This document shows positions 1 to 9,908 of a DNA stretch of 64,000 nucleotides, piece after piece. The stretch lies in assembly GCF_003925875.1 (NCBI RefSeq), contig NZ_AP019309.1, forward strand, positions 1,674,001 to 1,738,000. The letters run 5' to 3'. The first letter of the stretch is position 1. Each line of letters starts with the position of its first letter. The translations under genes and the position numbers were made by a program. The notes beneath the pieces are model-generated. The model saw nothing but the letters and a program-made list of their open reading frames with translations. It searched no databases and was not told the DNA's origin. The DNA comes from Intestinibaculum porci. GTDB lineage: Bacteria; Bacillota_I; Bacilli_A; Erysipelotrichales; Coprobacillaceae.

Positions 1-174
1 ATTGCCTAAACCTAAGCCTTCTAAGTTTTCGACATCTAAGCCGTTTTTCGCTTCAGCGATATGTTTGATAGTATTGGCGCCTTCATCGCCAAATTTTGCG
101 GCATCTTCCGCGTTGCCAATGCCCATGGAATCACAGACAATGACAAAAATACGTTTGTAAAGTTCGTTACTCAT
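1..174 (-). CDS. deoB: Phosphopentomutase, N-terminal part (cut by window edge)
   Basis: The first 58 codons read [20 protein letters not shown] and then a [12 protein letters not shown] stretch. This is the characteristic start of phosphopentomutase, a metal-dependent alkaline-phosphatase-fold enzyme that interconverts ribose 1- and 5-phosphate in nucleoside salvage. The Asp of VCDSMG is a family metal ligand. The ATG is preceded by a strong AAAGGAG ribosome site and lies two bases after the xerD stop, so the two are co-transcribed; xerD-deoB is also the B. subtilis order. The rest of the gene is outside the window. Identification rests on the N-terminus only, but that motif is distinctive. 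Confidence 0.88.
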   Translation of the reverse strand, partial: MSNELYKRIFVIVCDSMGIGNAEDAAKFGDEGANTIKHIAEAKNGLDVENLEGLGLGN

Positions 175-175
175 G

Positions 176-1066
176 TTATGTTCTCCTTTTACTGCCAGGA
201 TGGTATTTGGTATAATCCTTTTTTATTTTTGCGTGGTTGACGTGGGTATAGATCGTTGTCGTAGAAATATCACTATGCCCTAATAGTTCCTGAATACTGC
301 GCAGATCCGCATTTTCTTCAAGAAGCGTCGTCGCAAAAGTATGTCTGAGTTTATGGGGTGTAAAATGGGTTTTGACCCCAGATGCCTGAGCGCGGTTATT
401 TAAGATCCGATAGAAGTTTTCGCGACTGATTGGTTTGCCGTATTTACCGACAAAAAGAAGCAGACTGCCCTCTTTATTTAGCTCTGGTCGATCATTGTAA
501 AGATAGTTTTTGATCTGCTTTAAAGTGATTTCATCAAGAGGAATAATGCGCTCCTTATCCCCTTTCCCAATCACATCGAGGGTGCGCGCATGAAAGTTAA
601 CATCACTCACCTTCAAGTGGACCATTTCACTTACTCGTAAGCCGCTGTTGATTAATAAGGCAATCATACAGGCATCTCGATGATCAACCGGCTCATCACC
701 AGTGATCGAGGCGAGCACCTGGGCGACTTCCTGTAAAGAGACTGTTTCTGGCAGTTTTTCACTTTGCTTTGGTAAATCAAAGGCTTCCATCATATTGGTT
801 GTCATGATGCCTTCACGCATCAGATACTTGCTAAACTGACGAAAAGCGACCATCTTTCGCTGCATTGAGGATGCGCTGTAATGATCATGACCATAAGCTA
901 AATAGGAAGAAATATCTTCCTGGGTGATTTCTTCTATCATCTCTTTATGGAGATAATCCATCAGCTGCGTAAGATCATCAATATAGCTGATCACGGTATT
1001 TTCACTGCGTCCTTTTTCTAAGGTTAAATAGGTTTTAAATTCACGAATTGCCTCGATGCATCTCAT
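176..1066 (-). CDS. xerD: Tyrosine recombinase XerD
   Basis: A 296-residue site-specific recombinase that, with XerC, resolves chromosome dimers at dif. An N-terminal SAM-like core-binding domain (about 1-90) is followed by the catalytic domain. All expected catalytic residues are present: R144 in SGLRVSE, K168 in GKGDK, H238 and R241 in HKLRH, H264 in GHSD and the nucleophile Y273. An AAGGTGAG site precedes the ATG. Its position directly before deoB, as in B. subtilis, and the lack of phage genes around it argue for the housekeeping XerD rather than an integrase. XerC cannot be excluded without a tree. Confidence 0.9.
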   Translation of the reverse strand: MRCIEAIREFKTYLTLEKGRSENTVISYIDDLTQLMDYLHKEMIEEITQEDISSYLAYGHDHYSASSMQRKMVAFRQFSKYLMREGIMTTNMMEAFDLPKQSEKLPETVSLQEVAQVLASITGDEPVDHRDACMIALLINSGLRVSEMVHLKVSDVNFHARTLDVIGKGDKERIIPLDEITLKQIKNYLYNDRPELNKEGSLLLFVGKYGKPISRENFYRILNNRAQASGVKTHFTPHKLRHTFATTLLEENADLRSIQELLGHSDISTTTIYTHVNHAKIKKDYTKYHPGSKRRT

Positions 1067-1119
1067 AAACTCACCTTCTTTATTATATCAAGTTACGTGT
1101 TTCTTTGCCAATTATATGA

Positions 1120-2307
1120 TTAATGTGTCTTTTCTCCTTTTAACAAGCTGCTTGCTTTCATTAAATGGAAGTCATTTTCCTTATTAAAGGTTTTAATAAT
1201 ATCATCAACCTTTAATTCATGCGGTTCTTCTTTCACAGGTTCATCAAATATTGACATCTGAATTTTTAACTGATCCTTGCGGACGACATTATTCAGAGTG
1301 ATGCCAATGAGGCGCACCGGCTTATGATTATAGTGTTCACGAAAGAGCATCATCGCATAAGAAAAAATTCTTTCAAAATCATTCGTATAGGAAGAAATAT
1401 TCATCTGTCTAGTAATATGATTGGCCAGATCATAACGGATAGTAATAGAAATATTATTAGAGACCATATTGCTCTTCTGTGCTCTTGATGAGACATTGAG
1501 GGCAATTTCTTTAAAACGGTCTTCTAATAACTTTTCATCACTGATATCTTCTTCAAAAGTGGTCGTATTACCAATGGATTTAACATCTGTTTCCTGATAA
1601 ATGACCTTGGCATCATCACGACCATTCGCTTTATTGTAATAAATCAGGGCATGACGACCTAAAAGCTGGCGTAATGTCTGATAATTGGCATAGTTTGCCA
1701 CATCCCCAATCGTTTCAATACCAGCCGCTTTCAGCTTCGGCGCGGTTTTTTTGCCAATGCCAAAAAAGGCATCGACAGGAAGCGGCCAAAGAAGCTGTTT
1801 AATATTTGACCTGGTTAACATCGTAATCCCCATCGGCTTACGCATATCACTCGCCATTTTGGCTAAGAACTTATTAGGAGCAATACCAATTGAACATGGT
1901 AAATGGAGCTCTCGCATAATCCGCTGCTGAATTTCTAAAGCTAAATCCGCCGGATGGATATGATGTTCAATAATATAATCGCTGACATTTACGTAACATT
2001 CATCAATTGAGGCCACTTCCATGATATAGGAATAAGAGGAAACAATCTTAAAAAACGCATGCGACAGGCGGCGGTATAGATCGAAATGAGGTTCCACAAT
2101 GAGTAATTGCGGACATTTCTGTTTCGCTAAATAGAGCGGCATGGCCGAATGAATGCCAAACTTCCGGGCTTCATAAGAAGCCGTCGAAACGACTGAGCGC
2201 CGTGAATCATGAGCGATGACCATGGGTTTATGGGCATATTCGGGATGCTGAGAAATCTCACAGTTGGCAAAGAATGCATTCATATCAATATGAAAAATGA
2301 CCCGCAT
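1120..2307 (-). CDS. dinB: Y-family DNA polymerase IV (translesion)
   Basis: A 395-residue Y-family polymerase that copies past damaged template bases. The palm residues are visible: D8 in FHIDMN, and D102/E103 in the SIDE motif. F12-F13 provide the steric-gate position. Helix-hairpin-helix and little-finger regions follow. Near residue 365 the sequence QMSIF fits the sliding-clamp binding consensus. A GAGGAGG ribosome site precedes the ATG. It lies 54 bp before xerD and just after the recN terminator, so it probably starts its own transcript. No LexA-type operator was recognised upstream. Confidence 0.9.
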   Translation of the reverse strand: MRVIFHIDMNAFFANCEISQHPEYAHKPMVIAHDSRRSVVSTASYEARKFGIHSAMPLYLAKQKCPQLLIVEPHFDLYRRLSHAFFKIVSSYSYIMEVASIDECYVNVSDYIIEHHIHPADLALEIQQRIMRELHLPCSIGIAPNKFLAKMASDMRKPMGITMLTRSNIKQLLWPLPVDAFFGIGKKTAPKLKAAGIETIGDVANYANYQTLRQLLGRHALIYYNKANGRDDAKVIYQETDVKSIGNTTTFEEDISDEKLLEDRFKEIALNVSSRAQKSNMVSNNISITIRYDLANHITRQMNISSYTNDFERIFSYAMMLFREHYNHKPVRLIGITLNNVVRKDQLKIQMSIFDEPVKEEPHELKVDDIIKTFNKENDFHLMKASSLLKGEKTH

Positions 2308-2324
2308 AAATATGCCTCCTCTCT

Positions 2325-2348
2325 AAAAAAAGCACTTAAGAGTGCTTT
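2325..2348 (-). terminator. Rho-independent terminator of recN
   Basis: On the minus strand AAAGCACT-CTTA-AGTGCTTT is followed by a T run. The stem overlaps the recN stop codon. It ends the yqhY/nusB-to-recN transcript. Confidence 0.8.
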
Positions 2349-3991
2349 AATAAACGACGTGCATTATCCATTGCTTCGGGGGTAATCGCTTCCCCTGATA
2401 ACATTTTCGCAATTTCTTCAACACGTTCCTCTTTCGTTAATGGTTTAATACTTGAATAGGTCGCTTCCTCATCACTGCGTTTGATAATCGCATAATGATG
2501 CGCCGCATTGACAGCGACCTGCGGTAAATGGGTAATACAGATGACCTGCTTACTTTGACCTAAAGAAGCCATTTTTTCACCAATACTGCTCGCGACCTTG
2601 CCACTCACACCAGTATCCACTTCATCAAAGATAACCGTATCAACATCACCTTTTGCAAGGATAATTGTTTTGATTGCTAACATCAGACGAGAAACTTCCC
2701 CGCCGCTGGCTGATTCATTTAAAGGCGTGAAATTCTGTCCTTCATTCATCGCCACCATAAAGGTCACATTATAAGCGCCAACTGACGATAAAGCTGTTTT
2801 CGCAAAGTCGACTTTAAACTTTGCATGTGGCAAATAGAGGTCATTTAATTCCTCTTTAATTTGTTTTTCAAAAGTATTGGCATACTGTGTTCGCACCTTT
2901 TGTAAATCTTCGGCGGCTTGTTTGGCTTCTTTTTCTAACTTGGCTTGCTGACGTTTGAGCTTTTCTAGGATCTCTTCGCGATGGGTTGCCGCTTCAATCT
3001 TATCAGCTAATTCATCACGAGCGGTGTAAAGATCTTCCATCGTGTAACCATATTTGCGTTTTAAACGCTGGAGATTATACAAAATTTCCTGTAATTCATT
3101 GAAACGATATTCATCAAAATCAAAGCCCTGATAGGTATTCATAACATTATCATGAAGATCTGATAAATTGTAATACAGGTTATAAAGATCATCATAAGGC
3201 TGACTGAACTCTTCCATATCTTTAATCGCCTCTAGCGAAGATAAAGCGCTATGAATTGCTTCTAAAGCGCCCTCTGAACTATCTAGAGCCTGATCAAAAG
3301 CCTGAATATGACCGCTTAAAGATTCGAAGTTCTTCATGACCTCTAATTCATTTTCCATCGCCTCAACATCTTCATCACTGTAGGAAAGACCTTCTAATTC
3401 CTGATACTGGCTCTGATAGTATTCAATTTGCTCATCAGAAAAGTCTTCCTCTTCGATCTGTCTGATCTTTTTGGATGTTTCAACATATTGTTTATAAAGA
3501 TCCAAATAAGCCTCTTTTACCGCGTTAAGCTCATCACCGATATATTCATCTAGAATCGATAAATGATTTTTAACGGAGAAAAGACTTTGCGTCGCAAACT
3601 GCGAATGCACATGAATGAGATAAGGGGCTAAGGCTTTTAAAGCACTATTGGTCATCGGCCGATAGTTAATTTTAATAGATGATTTACCATTGGCATAAAT
3701 CTCTTTTGTGATATTGATTTCCTCGTCTTCGTCTAATCCTAAAGAAGCCATCGTTTCATTTAACTCAGGGGTTGGATCGACTTCAAATAAGCCAGTAATG
3801 ATCGCTTTATTCTCTCCTTTACGGACAAAACTATTGGACGCGCGGGCTCCGCATAACTGCATAATCGCATCAATAATGATCGATTTTCCGGCTCCGGTTT
3901 CTCCAGTTAAGACTGACATGCCATCTTCAAAATCAACACTCATTTCATCAATGATGACAAATGATTTTACATACAGACTTTTTAACATCAT
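2336..3991 (-). CDS. recN: DNA repair ATPase RecN
   Basis: A 551-residue SMC-like ATPase that gathers at double-strand breaks and helps recombinational repair and transformation. The Walker A motif GETGAGKS is at 30-38, a long coiled-coil middle spans about 150-370, and the signature SGGEVSRLMLAIK and Walker B IFDEVDTGVSG lie in the C-terminal half. The length is typical. It is the last gene of the xseA-xseB-ispA-dxs-tlyA-recN run, with a 9-bp gap after tlyA. B. subtilis has ahrC between tlyA and recN; it is absent here. Confidence 0.95.
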   Translation of the reverse strand: MMLKSLYVKSFVIIDEMSVDFEDGMSVLTGETGAGKSIIIDAIMQLCGARASNSFVRKGENKAIITGLFEVDPTPELNETMASLGLDEDEEINITKEIYANGKSSIKINYRPMTNSALKALAPYLIHVHSQFATQSLFSVKNHLSILDEYIGDELNAVKEAYLDLYKQYVETSKKIRQIEEEDFSDEQIEYYQSQYQELEGLSYSDEDVEAMENELEVMKNFESLSGHIQAFDQALDSSEGALEAIHSALSSLEAIKDMEEFSQPYDDLYNLYYNLSDLHDNVMNTYQGFDFDEYRFNELQEILYNLQRLKRKYGYTMEDLYTARDELADKIEAATHREEILEKLKRQQAKLEKEAKQAAEDLQKVRTQYANTFEKQIKEELNDLYLPHAKFKVDFAKTALSSVGAYNVTFMVAMNEGQNFTPLNESASGGEVSRLMLAIKTIILAKGDVDTVIFDEVDTGVSGKVASSIGEKMASLGQSKQVICITHLPQVAVNAAHHYAIIKRSDEEATYSSIKPLTKEERVEEIAKMLSGEAITPEAMDNARRLLKHS

Positions 3992-4000
3992 CTCACCGCC

Positions 4001-4801
4001 TTAGAAATGTCGATGGGCTTCCTCAACGACATCTTGAATGTGAATATTTGCATTCGGCTCATCGCTTTTCACGAAATAGCCTAAAAATTCGATATTGCCT
4101 TCACCGCCAGTAATCGGTGAATAGGTTAAACCTTGCATTGAAAAGCCATTATCATTGGCATAGGTCATGACTTTAGAAATGACCTCTTCATGAACTTTAG
4201 GATCTTTCACAATGCCATGCTTTCCTACTTCTTCACGTCCCGCTTCAAACTGTGGTTTGATTAAGGCTACGACCTGCCCTTGAGGGGCAATAATGTCTTT
4301 TAAAGCATGGAATATATGCGATAAGGAAATAAAAGAAACATCGATAGACGCAAACGTAATCTCGCCCTGATCAAAATCTTCTTTTTTCGCATAACGGAAA
4401 TTATACTGTTCCATCGCTTTGACACGCTCATCATTACGCAGTTTCCAGACTAACTGATTGGTCCCGACATCAACGGCATAGACAAACTTTACGCCATTTT
4501 GCAGGGCACAGTCGGTAAAGCCGCCAGTTGAAGAGCCAATATCAATCATAATCTGATCCTGTAAGTCAATGGGAAACGTCGCTAAAGCTTTTTCTAATTT
4601 TAATCCGCCGCGTGAGACATATTTTAGTTTTTCCCCTTTGATCGATAAAACAGTATCCCGAGGAATTTTCATTCCAGGTTTATCTAAGCGTTCATGGTCA
4701 TTATGGACGATGCCGGCCATGATCGCTCGTTTGGCTTTTTCGCGGGAATCAAATAAACCTTGTTCCACGCATAAAACGTCAACTCTTTCTTTCTTCATCA
4801 A
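4001..4801 (-). CDS. tlyA: TlyA-family rRNA 2'-O-methyltransferase
   Basis: A 266-residue protein with an N-terminal S4 RNA-binding domain (about 5-65) and an FtsJ/RrmJ-like methyltransferase domain whose SAM motif DIGSSTGGFTD is at 87-97. Family members 2'-O-methylate ribosomal RNA and are often annotated hemolysin A. The start overlaps the dxs end by 23 bp, indicating translational coupling, and the B. subtilis counterpart yqxC has the same neighbours. The exact target nucleotide cannot be told from sequence. Confidence 0.88.
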   Translation of the reverse strand: MMKKERVDVLCVEQGLFDSREKAKRAIMAGIVHNDHERLDKPGMKIPRDTVLSIKGEKLKYVSRGGLKLEKALATFPIDLQDQIMIDIGSSTGGFTDCALQNGVKFVYAVDVGTNQLVWKLRNDERVKAMEQYNFRYAKKEDFDQGEITFASIDVSFISLSHIFHALKDIIAPQGQVVALIKPQFEAGREEVGKHGIVKDPKVHEEVISKVMTYANDNGFSMQGLTYSPITGGEGNIEFLGYFVKSDEPNANIHIQDVVEEAHRHF

Positions 4802-6650
4802 GCGCCTCCTTGATTTTATGTAATAAGTCTTCAGGACTTAAGTTTTCAATATGTAATAAGGTTGGGATATCACCATGGGTGACATAGTGATCACCAATCG
4901 CCATAAAGTCCATTTTCACATTTCTGTGATGTTCTTCATAGTATAACGCCATCGCGCTGCCAAGAGAACCTTTATGCATCACGGTTTCATAAACAATGAT
5001 ATGGGTATTACTTATTTCCTTTAACATTTCTTCGTCCATTGGCTTAATAAACCGGGCATTAATGACGTTGACTGGCAGATTATTTTGTTCCACAACATTT
5101 TTAGCCATGCGTACATGATCACCATAAACCACCACAGTGACTTTATTCTCTTTTTTATAAACAATCTCATCCCAGCTGCCCACTTGAAGTGTGTTAGTGA
5201 CATGACGGGAATGTTTATGAATCATGCCCTTAGAATAGCGAATGACATAAGGATGATCATGAAGCGTATAAGCCGTATTGATCATGCGTTCTGCTTCATA
5301 TTGATTATGTGGTGCCATAATGATCACATTAGGAATCGCTAACAAATAGGAAATATCAAAGACACCATGATGGGTGGATCCATCACTGCCAACTAATCCA
5401 GCACGATCTAAGCCGATCAAACATGGCAGATCCATTCGGGCGATATCATGATTGATCTGATCATAAGCTCGCTGAGAAAAAGATGAATACACCGCTAAAA
5501 AAGGAAACTTTCCAGCGACGCTTAAACCCGCCGCAAACGTTGCTGCATGCTCTTCGGCGATGCCGACATCAAAACTGCGAGCAGGGAACTTTTTAAAGAT
5601 ATCCCCTAACTGACTGCCGGCAATCATCGCCGGGGTAATGACACAAATATCATCATGTTCATGCATCAGATATTCAATATGATTCGCGATCGCTTCACTC
5701 CACATCTGATGATGTAAATGATGAGGTTTAATAACCCCTTTCGATAAATCAAAAGGACCAACACCATGGTAAAGACCGCTTTTATCTTCTTCGGCTAAAG
5801 GATAGCCTTTGCCTTTTGTCGTGATGACATGCAGAATCACGCTATGATCTAATTCTTTAACAGTTTCAAGAGCGCGAATCAGTTCCTCCATATCATGACC
5901 ATTAACAGGTCCGATATAGTCTAAGTCAAACTGGGCAAAGGCTGAATCAGCTAACACCCTTTCTTTGACTTTATCTTTGACTTTTTTCGTTGCATCATAA
6001 ACACGCTGTCCGGTTTTTGAACGCATCATCCAGCTGGTATAATTATCTTTAACATCTTTATACTGCTTTGATGTACGAATATCCGAAAGCATATTTGAGA
6101 AACCACCAACATTTTTGGAAATCGACATATTATTATCATTTAAAATGACAATGACTTTATGTTTTGAACTGCCTAAGTAGTTGAGTGCTTCAAAAGACTC
6201 TCCGCTCATCATTGCCGCATCACCAACGACGGCGATGACATTGTAGTCATCATGATTGAGATCGCGAGCTGTCGCAATGCCGATGGCCCCAGAAATTGCC
6301 GTTGATGAATGCCCTGCTTCCCATGGATCATATTCTGATTCATGACGGCGCTGAAAACCAGAGATCGAACCAAACTGACGTAAACGTTTAAACTCTTTAG
6401 CCCGGCCAGTTAAGATCTTATGGACATAAGACTGATGACCGACATCAAAGATGATTTTATCACGTGGCGCATCAAAGACATAATGCATCGCCACGGTCAA
6501 TTCGACGATCCCTAGATTCGAAGAAAAGTGACCACCAGTCGTAGCGACACTCTGCATGATGAAACGACGAATTTCCTGTGACAGATCTTCTAATTCGTTG
6601 ATATTTAATTGTTTTAAAAATTGCGGATTTTTGATCTCCTCAATATTCAT
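4779..6650 (-). CDS. dxs: 1-deoxy-D-xylulose-5-phosphate synthase
   Basis: A 623-residue thiamine-diphosphate enzyme that condenses pyruvate and glyceraldehyde 3-phosphate, the first step of the MEP isoprenoid pathway. The GHQSYVHKILTGR region, the diphosphate-binding segment VVGDAAMMSGESFEALN and the transketolase-type domain with GIAEEHA are present. The usual GDGA of the cofactor motif reads GDAA here. It follows ispA by 1 bp, and dxr and uppS lie elsewhere in the window, so the pathway is represented at several points. Confidence 0.95.
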   Translation of the reverse strand: MNIEEIKNPQFLKQLNINELEDLSQEIRRFIMQSVATTGGHFSSNLGIVELTVAMHYVFDAPRDKIIFDVGHQSYVHKILTGRAKEFKRLRQFGSISGFQRRHESEYDPWEAGHSSTAISGAIGIATARDLNHDDYNVIAVVGDAAMMSGESFEALNYLGSSKHKVIVILNDNNMSISKNVGGFSNMLSDIRTSKQYKDVKDNYTSWMMRSKTGQRVYDATKKVKDKVKERVLADSAFAQFDLDYIGPVNGHDMEELIRALETVKELDHSVILHVITTKGKGYPLAEEDKSGLYHGVGPFDLSKGVIKPHHLHHQMWSEAIANHIEYLMHEHDDICVITPAMIAGSQLGDIFKKFPARSFDVGIAEEHAATFAAGLSVAGKFPFLAVYSSFSQRAYDQINHDIARMDLPCLIGLDRAGLVGSDGSTHHGVFDISYLLAIPNVIIMAPHNQYEAERMINTAYTLHDHPYVIRYSKGMIHKHSRHVTNTLQVGSWDEIVYKKENKVTVVVYGDHVRMAKNVVEQNNLPVNVINARFIKPMDEEMLKEISNTHIIVYETVMHKGSLGSAMALYYEEHHRNVKMDFMAIGDHYVTHGDIPTLLHIENLSPEDLLHKIKEALDEERKS

Positions 6651-6651
6651 G

Positions 6652-7503
6652 CTAATTCACTCTCTTCATAACTTTATTGATCATTTCAATCATTAATCCA
6701 TGATTGAAGGTCAGTCCATAGACTTTCTCAAGACAGGACTGGAATAACTGTTCTTCATACGCCCGTGCTTTCTCGATACCTAATAAGCTTACGTAAGTCG
6801 ATTTATGATTTTCAATATCACTACCGACCGGCTTGCCTAATGTTTCTGTATCACTGGTGACATCTAAAATATCATCCTGAATCTGGAAAGCTAACCCTAA
6901 AGTAAAACCTAAATCACTTAATTTTTCTTGATCAGCGGGAGCGCAGATCGCTCCTGCCATGGCCAATGGCGCCGCGATCAAGCAGCCAGTTTTATAATGG
7001 TGGATATCCTGTAATTCCTCTAGCGTCGCTTGATGCTTTTCAAAGTACATATCCTGTTGCTGGCCATAGATCATGCCATTCATGCCGGATGCTTTGTATA
7101 AAATCTGTAATAAATGAATTTTTAAATCATTATTAATATTCATCCGTAAAATGACATTCATGGATTCATTTAACAGTGCATCACCCGCTAAAATAGCTGT
7201 CGCTTCATCGAACTGTTTATGGCAGGTTGGTTTACCTCTTCTTAAATCATCATTATCCATGCCTGGCAGATCATCATGAATGAGCGAATAGGTATGAATC
7301 ATTTCAATCGCGCAGGCGGCATCTAAATAAGGATGATAATCAACGCCATAGCTGCGCAGCGTATTTATAAGTAATAACGGACGCAAACGTTTCCCGCCCG
7401 CCATCACAGAATATAACATGGCATCCTGGACATCGCCTTTTTTGATCGTCGTAGTAATAATTTTCTCAAGGCGGTCATTGATTTCTTTAATGATTGTCTC
7501 CAT
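6652..7503 (-). CDS. ispA: Polyprenyl (farnesyl) diphosphate synthase
   Basis: About 283 residues. It chain-elongates dimethylallyl/geranyl diphosphate with isopentenyl diphosphate, feeding undecaprenyl synthesis. The first aspartate-rich motif DDLPGMDNDDLRRG and the second DDILD (QIQDDILDVTSD) are intact. The start chosen is METIIKEI at 7503, because AGGAGGGTCAGG sits directly upstream; a longer reading would start inside xseB without a ribosome site. It overlaps the xseB end by 17 bp. The product could be geranyl- or farnesyl-chain length; the context favours farnesyl. Confidence 0.92.
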   Translation of the reverse strand: METIIKEINDRLEKIITTTIKKGDVQDAMLYSVMAGGKRLRPLLLINTLRSYGVDYHPYLDAACAIEMIHTYSLIHDDLPGMDNDDLRRGKPTCHKQFDEATAILAGDALLNESMNVILRMNINNDLKIHLLQILYKASGMNGMIYGQQQDMYFEKHQATLEELQDIHHYKTGCLIAAPLAMAGAICAPADQEKLSDLGFTLGLAFQIQDDILDVTSDTETLGKPVGSDIENHKSTYVSLLGIEKARAYEEQLFQSCLEKVYGLTFNHGLMIEMINKVMKRVN

Positions 7504-7720
7504 CCTGACCCTCCTGATAATCCTCGAAGCCGTGACCATTATAGATTTTTGTCACTTTTTCTTCGACATTTTTTAATTTGGCATCGCAGTACGCTGCCAG
7601 TTCAACACCTTCCTGATAAAGCGCAATGCTTTCATCGAGGCTGGCTTTATTATTTTCCAGCGTGGTGATGATTTCATCTAGACGCGTCATCGCCTGTTCA
7701 TATGTTAATTTCTTTTCCAT
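7487..7720 (-). CDS. xseB: Exodeoxyribonuclease VII small subunit
   Basis: A 77-residue helical subunit of ExoVII, which degrades single-stranded DNA with XseA. The family signature is visible as MTRLDEIITTLEN, then SLDESIALYQEGVELAAYC. The ATG at 7720 is preceded by AGGTGAAG. A GTG nine bases earlier overlaps that ribosome site and is less likely. It lies immediately after xseA and overlaps ispA, forming a coupled cluster. Confidence 0.92.
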   Translation of the reverse strand: MEKKLTYEQAMTRLDEIITTLENNKASLDESIALYQEGVELAAYCDAKLKNVEEKVTKIYNGHGFEDYQEGQDGDNH

Positions 7721-7729
7721 TATCTTCAC

Positions 7730-8977
7730 CTACTTAATGATGGCTTCTTTTGTGCCATCCTGTAATTGAATTGTGACCTGATCATTCGTTTTTAAAGCAT
7801 TGATTGACTCAACCACCGTTTCTTCTTTTTTTACGATCGCATAGCCGCGACTCAAAATCTTTAACGGAGAAACGAGATCAAGCTTTTCTGCTTTCTTTGA
7901 TAAATCATAGCGGGCACTTTTCATATGAGCCTGCATCGCATAATCCATCTGGCGCACACGCGTTTCGATTTCATGACTATGCGTTGAGACGAACTGTTTT
8001 CCAAAGTGGGCCAAATGATCTTTTGCATTATTTAAGCGCATCCATTCATTTTCGTAGAGATGCTCAGGATTTTTCATGATGTAATGATGCAAAGCCCGAT
8101 CTAAATGTTCACGTTCTAATTTAACGCGCATCATAATCACCTGATTGAGGCGATCACGGTGCATCTGAATATCTTCCCGCATTTCTATTTCATTAGGCGT
8201 AGCAGCGACGGCCGCAGCGGTTGGCGTGGCAGCGCGTAAATCGCTGACAAAGTCTACAAGAGTAAAGTCGGTTTCATGACCAACACCGGTAATAATTGGT
8301 GTCTTCATCTCATAAATAGCCCGCACTAAAGCTTCTTCATTGAAGTTCCATAAATCTTCAATCGAGCCGCCTCCACGCACTAATAAGACAACCGGAAAGC
8401 CGATGCGATCGACGCCTTTTAATGTTGCAATGATATGTTTATAAGCGTCAATGCCCTGCACCGGTACCGGGAAGATAAAAACTTTCGCTACGGGAAAGCG
8501 CATATGAATAGTTCGCAAAGTATCCTGCAAAGCTGCGCCAGATTTGGCGCTTAAAACGGCAATAGCCCCAGGATAGTGCGGAATCGCTTTCTTATGTGAT
8601 TCATCAAAAAGCCCTTCGGCTTGCAGCTTTTTACGTAAAGCTTCAAACTGGGCATAGAGATTACCGATCCCATCCTGCGTCATTTCTGAAACATAAAGCT
8701 GATAGACACCGGTTTTTGGATAAACAGAGACATGGGCACGCACTAATACCTTCATCCCATTCTCTGCTTTAAAATCCAATTTTTTCGCACTTGATGCGAA
8801 CATAATGGCGCTGACGGCCGCATTTTCATCTTTTAATGTGAAATACATATGACCTGATGGATGTGGACGATAATTGGAGATTTCTCCTTTGATGTACACA
8901 TTCTGCAGGCTCTCATCAGAATCAAATTTGCCTTTAATATACTGATTTAAGCGAAAAACAGTAATATAGTCATTCAT
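7730..8977 (-). CDS. xseA: Exodeoxyribonuclease VII large subunit
   Basis: A 415-residue catalytic subunit of ExoVII. An N-terminal OB-fold (about 1-100, including YIKGEISNY and HMYFTLKDENA) binds single-stranded DNA. The catalytic core has the conserved LVRGGGSIEDLWNFNEE and GVGHETDFTLVDFVSDLRAATPT segments, and a coiled-coil region follows. Its start overlaps the nusB stop by one base. In B. subtilis folD lies between nusB and xseA; it is missing here. Confidence 0.95.
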   Translation of the reverse strand: MNDYITVFRLNQYIKGKFDSDESLQNVYIKGEISNYRPHPSGHMYFTLKDENAAVSAIMFASSAKKLDFKAENGMKVLVRAHVSVYPKTGVYQLYVSEMTQDGIGNLYAQFEALRKKLQAEGLFDESHKKAIPHYPGAIAVLSAKSGAALQDTLRTIHMRFPVAKVFIFPVPVQGIDAYKHIIATLKGVDRIGFPVVLLVRGGGSIEDLWNFNEEALVRAIYEMKTPIITGVGHETDFTLVDFVSDLRAATPTAAAVAATPNEIEMREDIQMHRDRLNQVIMMRVKLEREHLDRALHHYIMKNPEHLYENEWMRLNNAKDHLAHFGKQFVSTHSHEIETRVRQMDYAMQAHMKSARYDLSKKAEKLDLVSPLKILSRGYAIVKKEETVVESINALKTNDQVTIQLQDGTKEAIIK

Positions 8978-9384
8978 TATTCGGCAACCTTATGTAAGAC
9001 ACCATTGATCAGTTTGTATGCATCATCATCACAGAATGCTTTTGCATTTAGAATCGCTTCATTGATGACAATTCTTGGATCTAATTCTGATTCTAATAGT
9101 TCGCATGTTCCCACTAAAAGAATAGCTGCTTCCATTTTTCCTAAACGTTCAAAACGCCATCCTTTTTTCAGATACTTATCGATTAAAGCGATATAAGAAT
9201 CCATATTTTCTAATGTGGTATCAACTAACCATTCACAGAATTCATAACCTGACTGACCAGGATGCAGTGTATCGTCACTGCGGACGAAGTTCATAATATC
9301 CTTTTTGCTGGCATCTACCGTTAAATGCTGATAGATCCCAATGATTGCTTTTTCACGCGCAATTTGTCTGATTGATTTTCCCAT
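8977..9384 (-). CDS. nusB: Transcription antitermination factor NusB
   Basis: A 135-residue all-helical protein that joins S10, NusA and NusG in rRNA antitermination. The N-terminal SIRQIAREKAIIGIYQ and the C-terminal PRIVINEAILNAKAF followed by FINGVL-like KLINGVLHKVAE match the family. It is preceded by GGAGG and by its own short promoter region after the yqhY terminator. It heads the nusB-xseA-xseB-ispA-dxs-tlyA-recN transcript. Confidence 0.93.
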   Translation of the reverse strand: MGKSIRQIAREKAIIGIYQHLTVDASKKDIMNFVRSDDTLHPGQSGYEFCEWLVDTTLENMDSYIALIDKYLKKGWRFERLGKMEAAILLVGTCELLESELDPRIVINEAILNAKAFCDDDAYKLINGVLHKVAE

Positions 9385-9446
9385 TTTAAAAGACCTCCAC
9401 TAGTTAAACATTTTATCACAGTATACAAGAAAATGAAAACAAAGGC

Positions 9447-9478
9447 AAAAAAGAAAAGCAAGAAATTTCTTGCTTTCT
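9447..9478 (-). terminator. Terminator of yqhY
   Basis: On the minus strand AAGCAAGAAA-TTTCTTGCTT is followed by a TCTTTTTT tract, right at the stop codon of the Asp23-family gene. Confidence 0.8.
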
Positions 9479-9821
9479 AAAATTCGATATTCACAACAAC
9501 AATATCGACACTTTTTACCGTGACATTCGTCAGCTCTTTAATGCTGGAAGCGATCCGCTGCTGAATCTCTTTTGTTTTTGAAGAGACATTCACACCGTAT
9601 TTGATTTTCAGATGTACAGTAATATACACTTCGTTATCTACGATACGGCAGTTTACCAGATCACGTGAGCCGGACATAGAAAAACCTTTCGTCTTATCTA
9701 AGCTGACATCTTTGTCTTCGCCAATCACCTGTTTAGTAATGATATCAAAAACCTGAACACTCATTAGGATATCGCCATTGATTGGACTTTCTTTGTAAGT
9801 ATAATATTCTACATTTGCCAT
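9477..9821 (-). CDS. yqhY: Asp23/Gls24 family protein (YqhY-like)
   Basis: A 114-residue protein with the Asp23/Gls24 fold: the segment ISGSRDLVNCRIVDNEVYITVHLKI and then an amphipathic helix with IQQRIASSIKELTNVTVKSVDIVV. Family members associate with the envelope or with acetyl-CoA carboxylase regulation. In B. subtilis YqhY lies between accC and nusB. Here nusB is conserved downstream, but the accB-accC pair is missing and an IscB element sits upstream. The GGGG-type ribosome site supports the start. Biochemical role is not established by sequence. Confidence 0.82.
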   Translation of the reverse strand: MANVEYYTYKESPINGDILMSVQVFDIITKQVIGEDKDVSLDKTKGFSMSGSRDLVNCRIVDNEVYITVHLKIKYGVNVSSKTKEIQQRIASSIKELTNVTVKSVDIVVVNIEF

Positions 9822-9908
9822 GGTCTAACCCCTTTTCTTCATAAATTAATTGTATAGAAAAATAGCAAAGAATACAAGCTCTTTCATTGATATATAGGCA
9901 CAAGGATA

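Noticed and set aside
176-1066. Phage or genomic-island integrase
   Set aside because: The adjoining deoB and the surrounding gene order match the housekeeping XerD locus; no phage genes nearby.
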